Of a DNA stretch of 6,379 nucleotides, positions 6,108 to 6,379 are shown in pieces (position 1 is the stretch's first letter; every line of letters begins with the position of its first letter). The notes under the pieces were generated by a model, which was not told the DNA's origin, searched no databases, and saw only the letters and a list, made by a program, of their open reading frames with translations. The translations under genes and the position numbers were made by a program. The DNA lies in assembly GCA_030604975.1 (NCBI GenBank), contig JAUVUV010000131.1, positions 1 to 6,379 of the forward strand. The letters run 5' to 3'. Source of the stretch: Candidatus Glassiibacteriota bacterium. GTDB taxonomy: Bacteria > Gemmatimonadota > Glassbacteria > GWA2-58-10.

Positions 6108-6379
6108 TTGAAAAAATTCTGGGAGACACAGGGATTTATTGTTGTTATTACCGCACCGAGCGGCACTGGAAAAACCACTGTGATAAGAAAGCTGATCGAG
6201 CGCGATAGCCGCCTGCGCTACTCTGTATCCGCCACAACGCGGCCCAGGCGGGAAGCAGAAGTACATGGGAGCGATTACTTTTTCTTCAGCGAACAGGAGT
6301 TCGACGAAAAACTCGAAAAGGGACTGTTTGCCGAGTGGGCCGAGGTGCACGGCTATAGATACGGTACCCTGAAAACCCG
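6108..6379 (+). CDS. gmk: Guanylate kinase, 3' end cut by the window edge
   Basis: This enzyme phosphorylates GMP to GDP with ATP in the cytoplasm. About 90 residues of the usual roughly 200 are visible, reading to the window edge without a stop. Residues 15-24 hold the P-loop (TAPSGTGKTT). Residues 39-49 hold SVSATTRPRRE, with the GMP-contacting arginines R45 and R47. HGSDYFFF at 53-60 and FAEWAEVHGYRYGT at 74-87 complete the GMP-binding region. The start is TTG at 6108-6110: a TGA lies in frame at 6087-6089, and no ATG or GTG falls between it and the P-loop. GGAAGA at 6095-6100 is a reasonable ribosome-binding site, and a second purine run, GGAGAG, abuts the start. An ATG at 6100 is out of frame and ends after three codons. 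Gene order after yicC is the expected one; rpoZ or coaBC often follow but lie outside the window. Confidence 0.95.
   Translation, partial: MKKFWETQGFIVVITAPSGTGKTTVIRKLIERDSRLRYSVSATTRPRREAEVHGSDYFFFSEQEFDEKLEKGLFAEWAEVHGYRYGTLKT

Noticed and set aside
5802..6350. Minus-strand open frame opposite the end of yicC and gmk
   Set aside because: It runs antisense to two confidently identified genes and has no family features.

Overview
The window reads as chromosomal DNA of a Gram-negative bacterium with a lipid A-type outer membrane. The support is an LpxH-type UDP-diacylglucosamine hydrolase, a secreted M23 murein peptidase and a predicted lipoprotein. Base composition is moderately GC-rich by eye, apart from one sharply AT-rich intergenic stretch at about 2790-2880. 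No phage, transposon, CRISPR, tRNA or rRNA signal is visible. Gene content (a GH123/DUF4091-like protein, and M23 peptidase plus hotdog thioesterase upstream of yicC-gmk) would suit an uncultured lineage outside the Proteobacteria, but the sequence cannot settle the taxon.

Layout, left to right. (1) Positions 2-1834, plus strand: the 3' part of a large GH123/DUF4091-like glycoside hydrolase gene whose frame is still open at the window's left edge. (2) Positions 1895-2707, minus strand: lpxH, convergent with gene 1. (3) Positions 2708-2935: a divergent intergenic region with a near-consensus sigma70-type promoter on the plus strand (2838-2866), followed by a leader with a compact palindrome and an alternative long stem (2877-2912). 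(4) Positions 2936-6379, plus strand: a gene train of M23 peptidase (GTG start), YbgC-type acyl-CoA thioesterase (TTG start), unknown predicted lipoprotein, yicC, and gmk (TTG start, cut by the right edge). Spacers are 16, 63, 73 and 62 bases, with no evident terminator inside, so one operon is plausible.

How the genes fit together. The left and middle genes concern the cell envelope: lipid A synthesis, murein hydrolysis, an acyl-thioester hydrolase and a lipoprotein. The right end is the widely conserved yicC-gmk pair: an RNA-processing family protein and guanylate kinase, which makes GDP from GMP. Most of the window is ordinary housekeeping sequence. The parts least explained are the unknown lipoprotein at 4314-5096 with its awkward translation start, the structured leader before the M23 gene, and the exact substrate of the GH123-like protein. 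I did not find a convincing new multi-gene system here.
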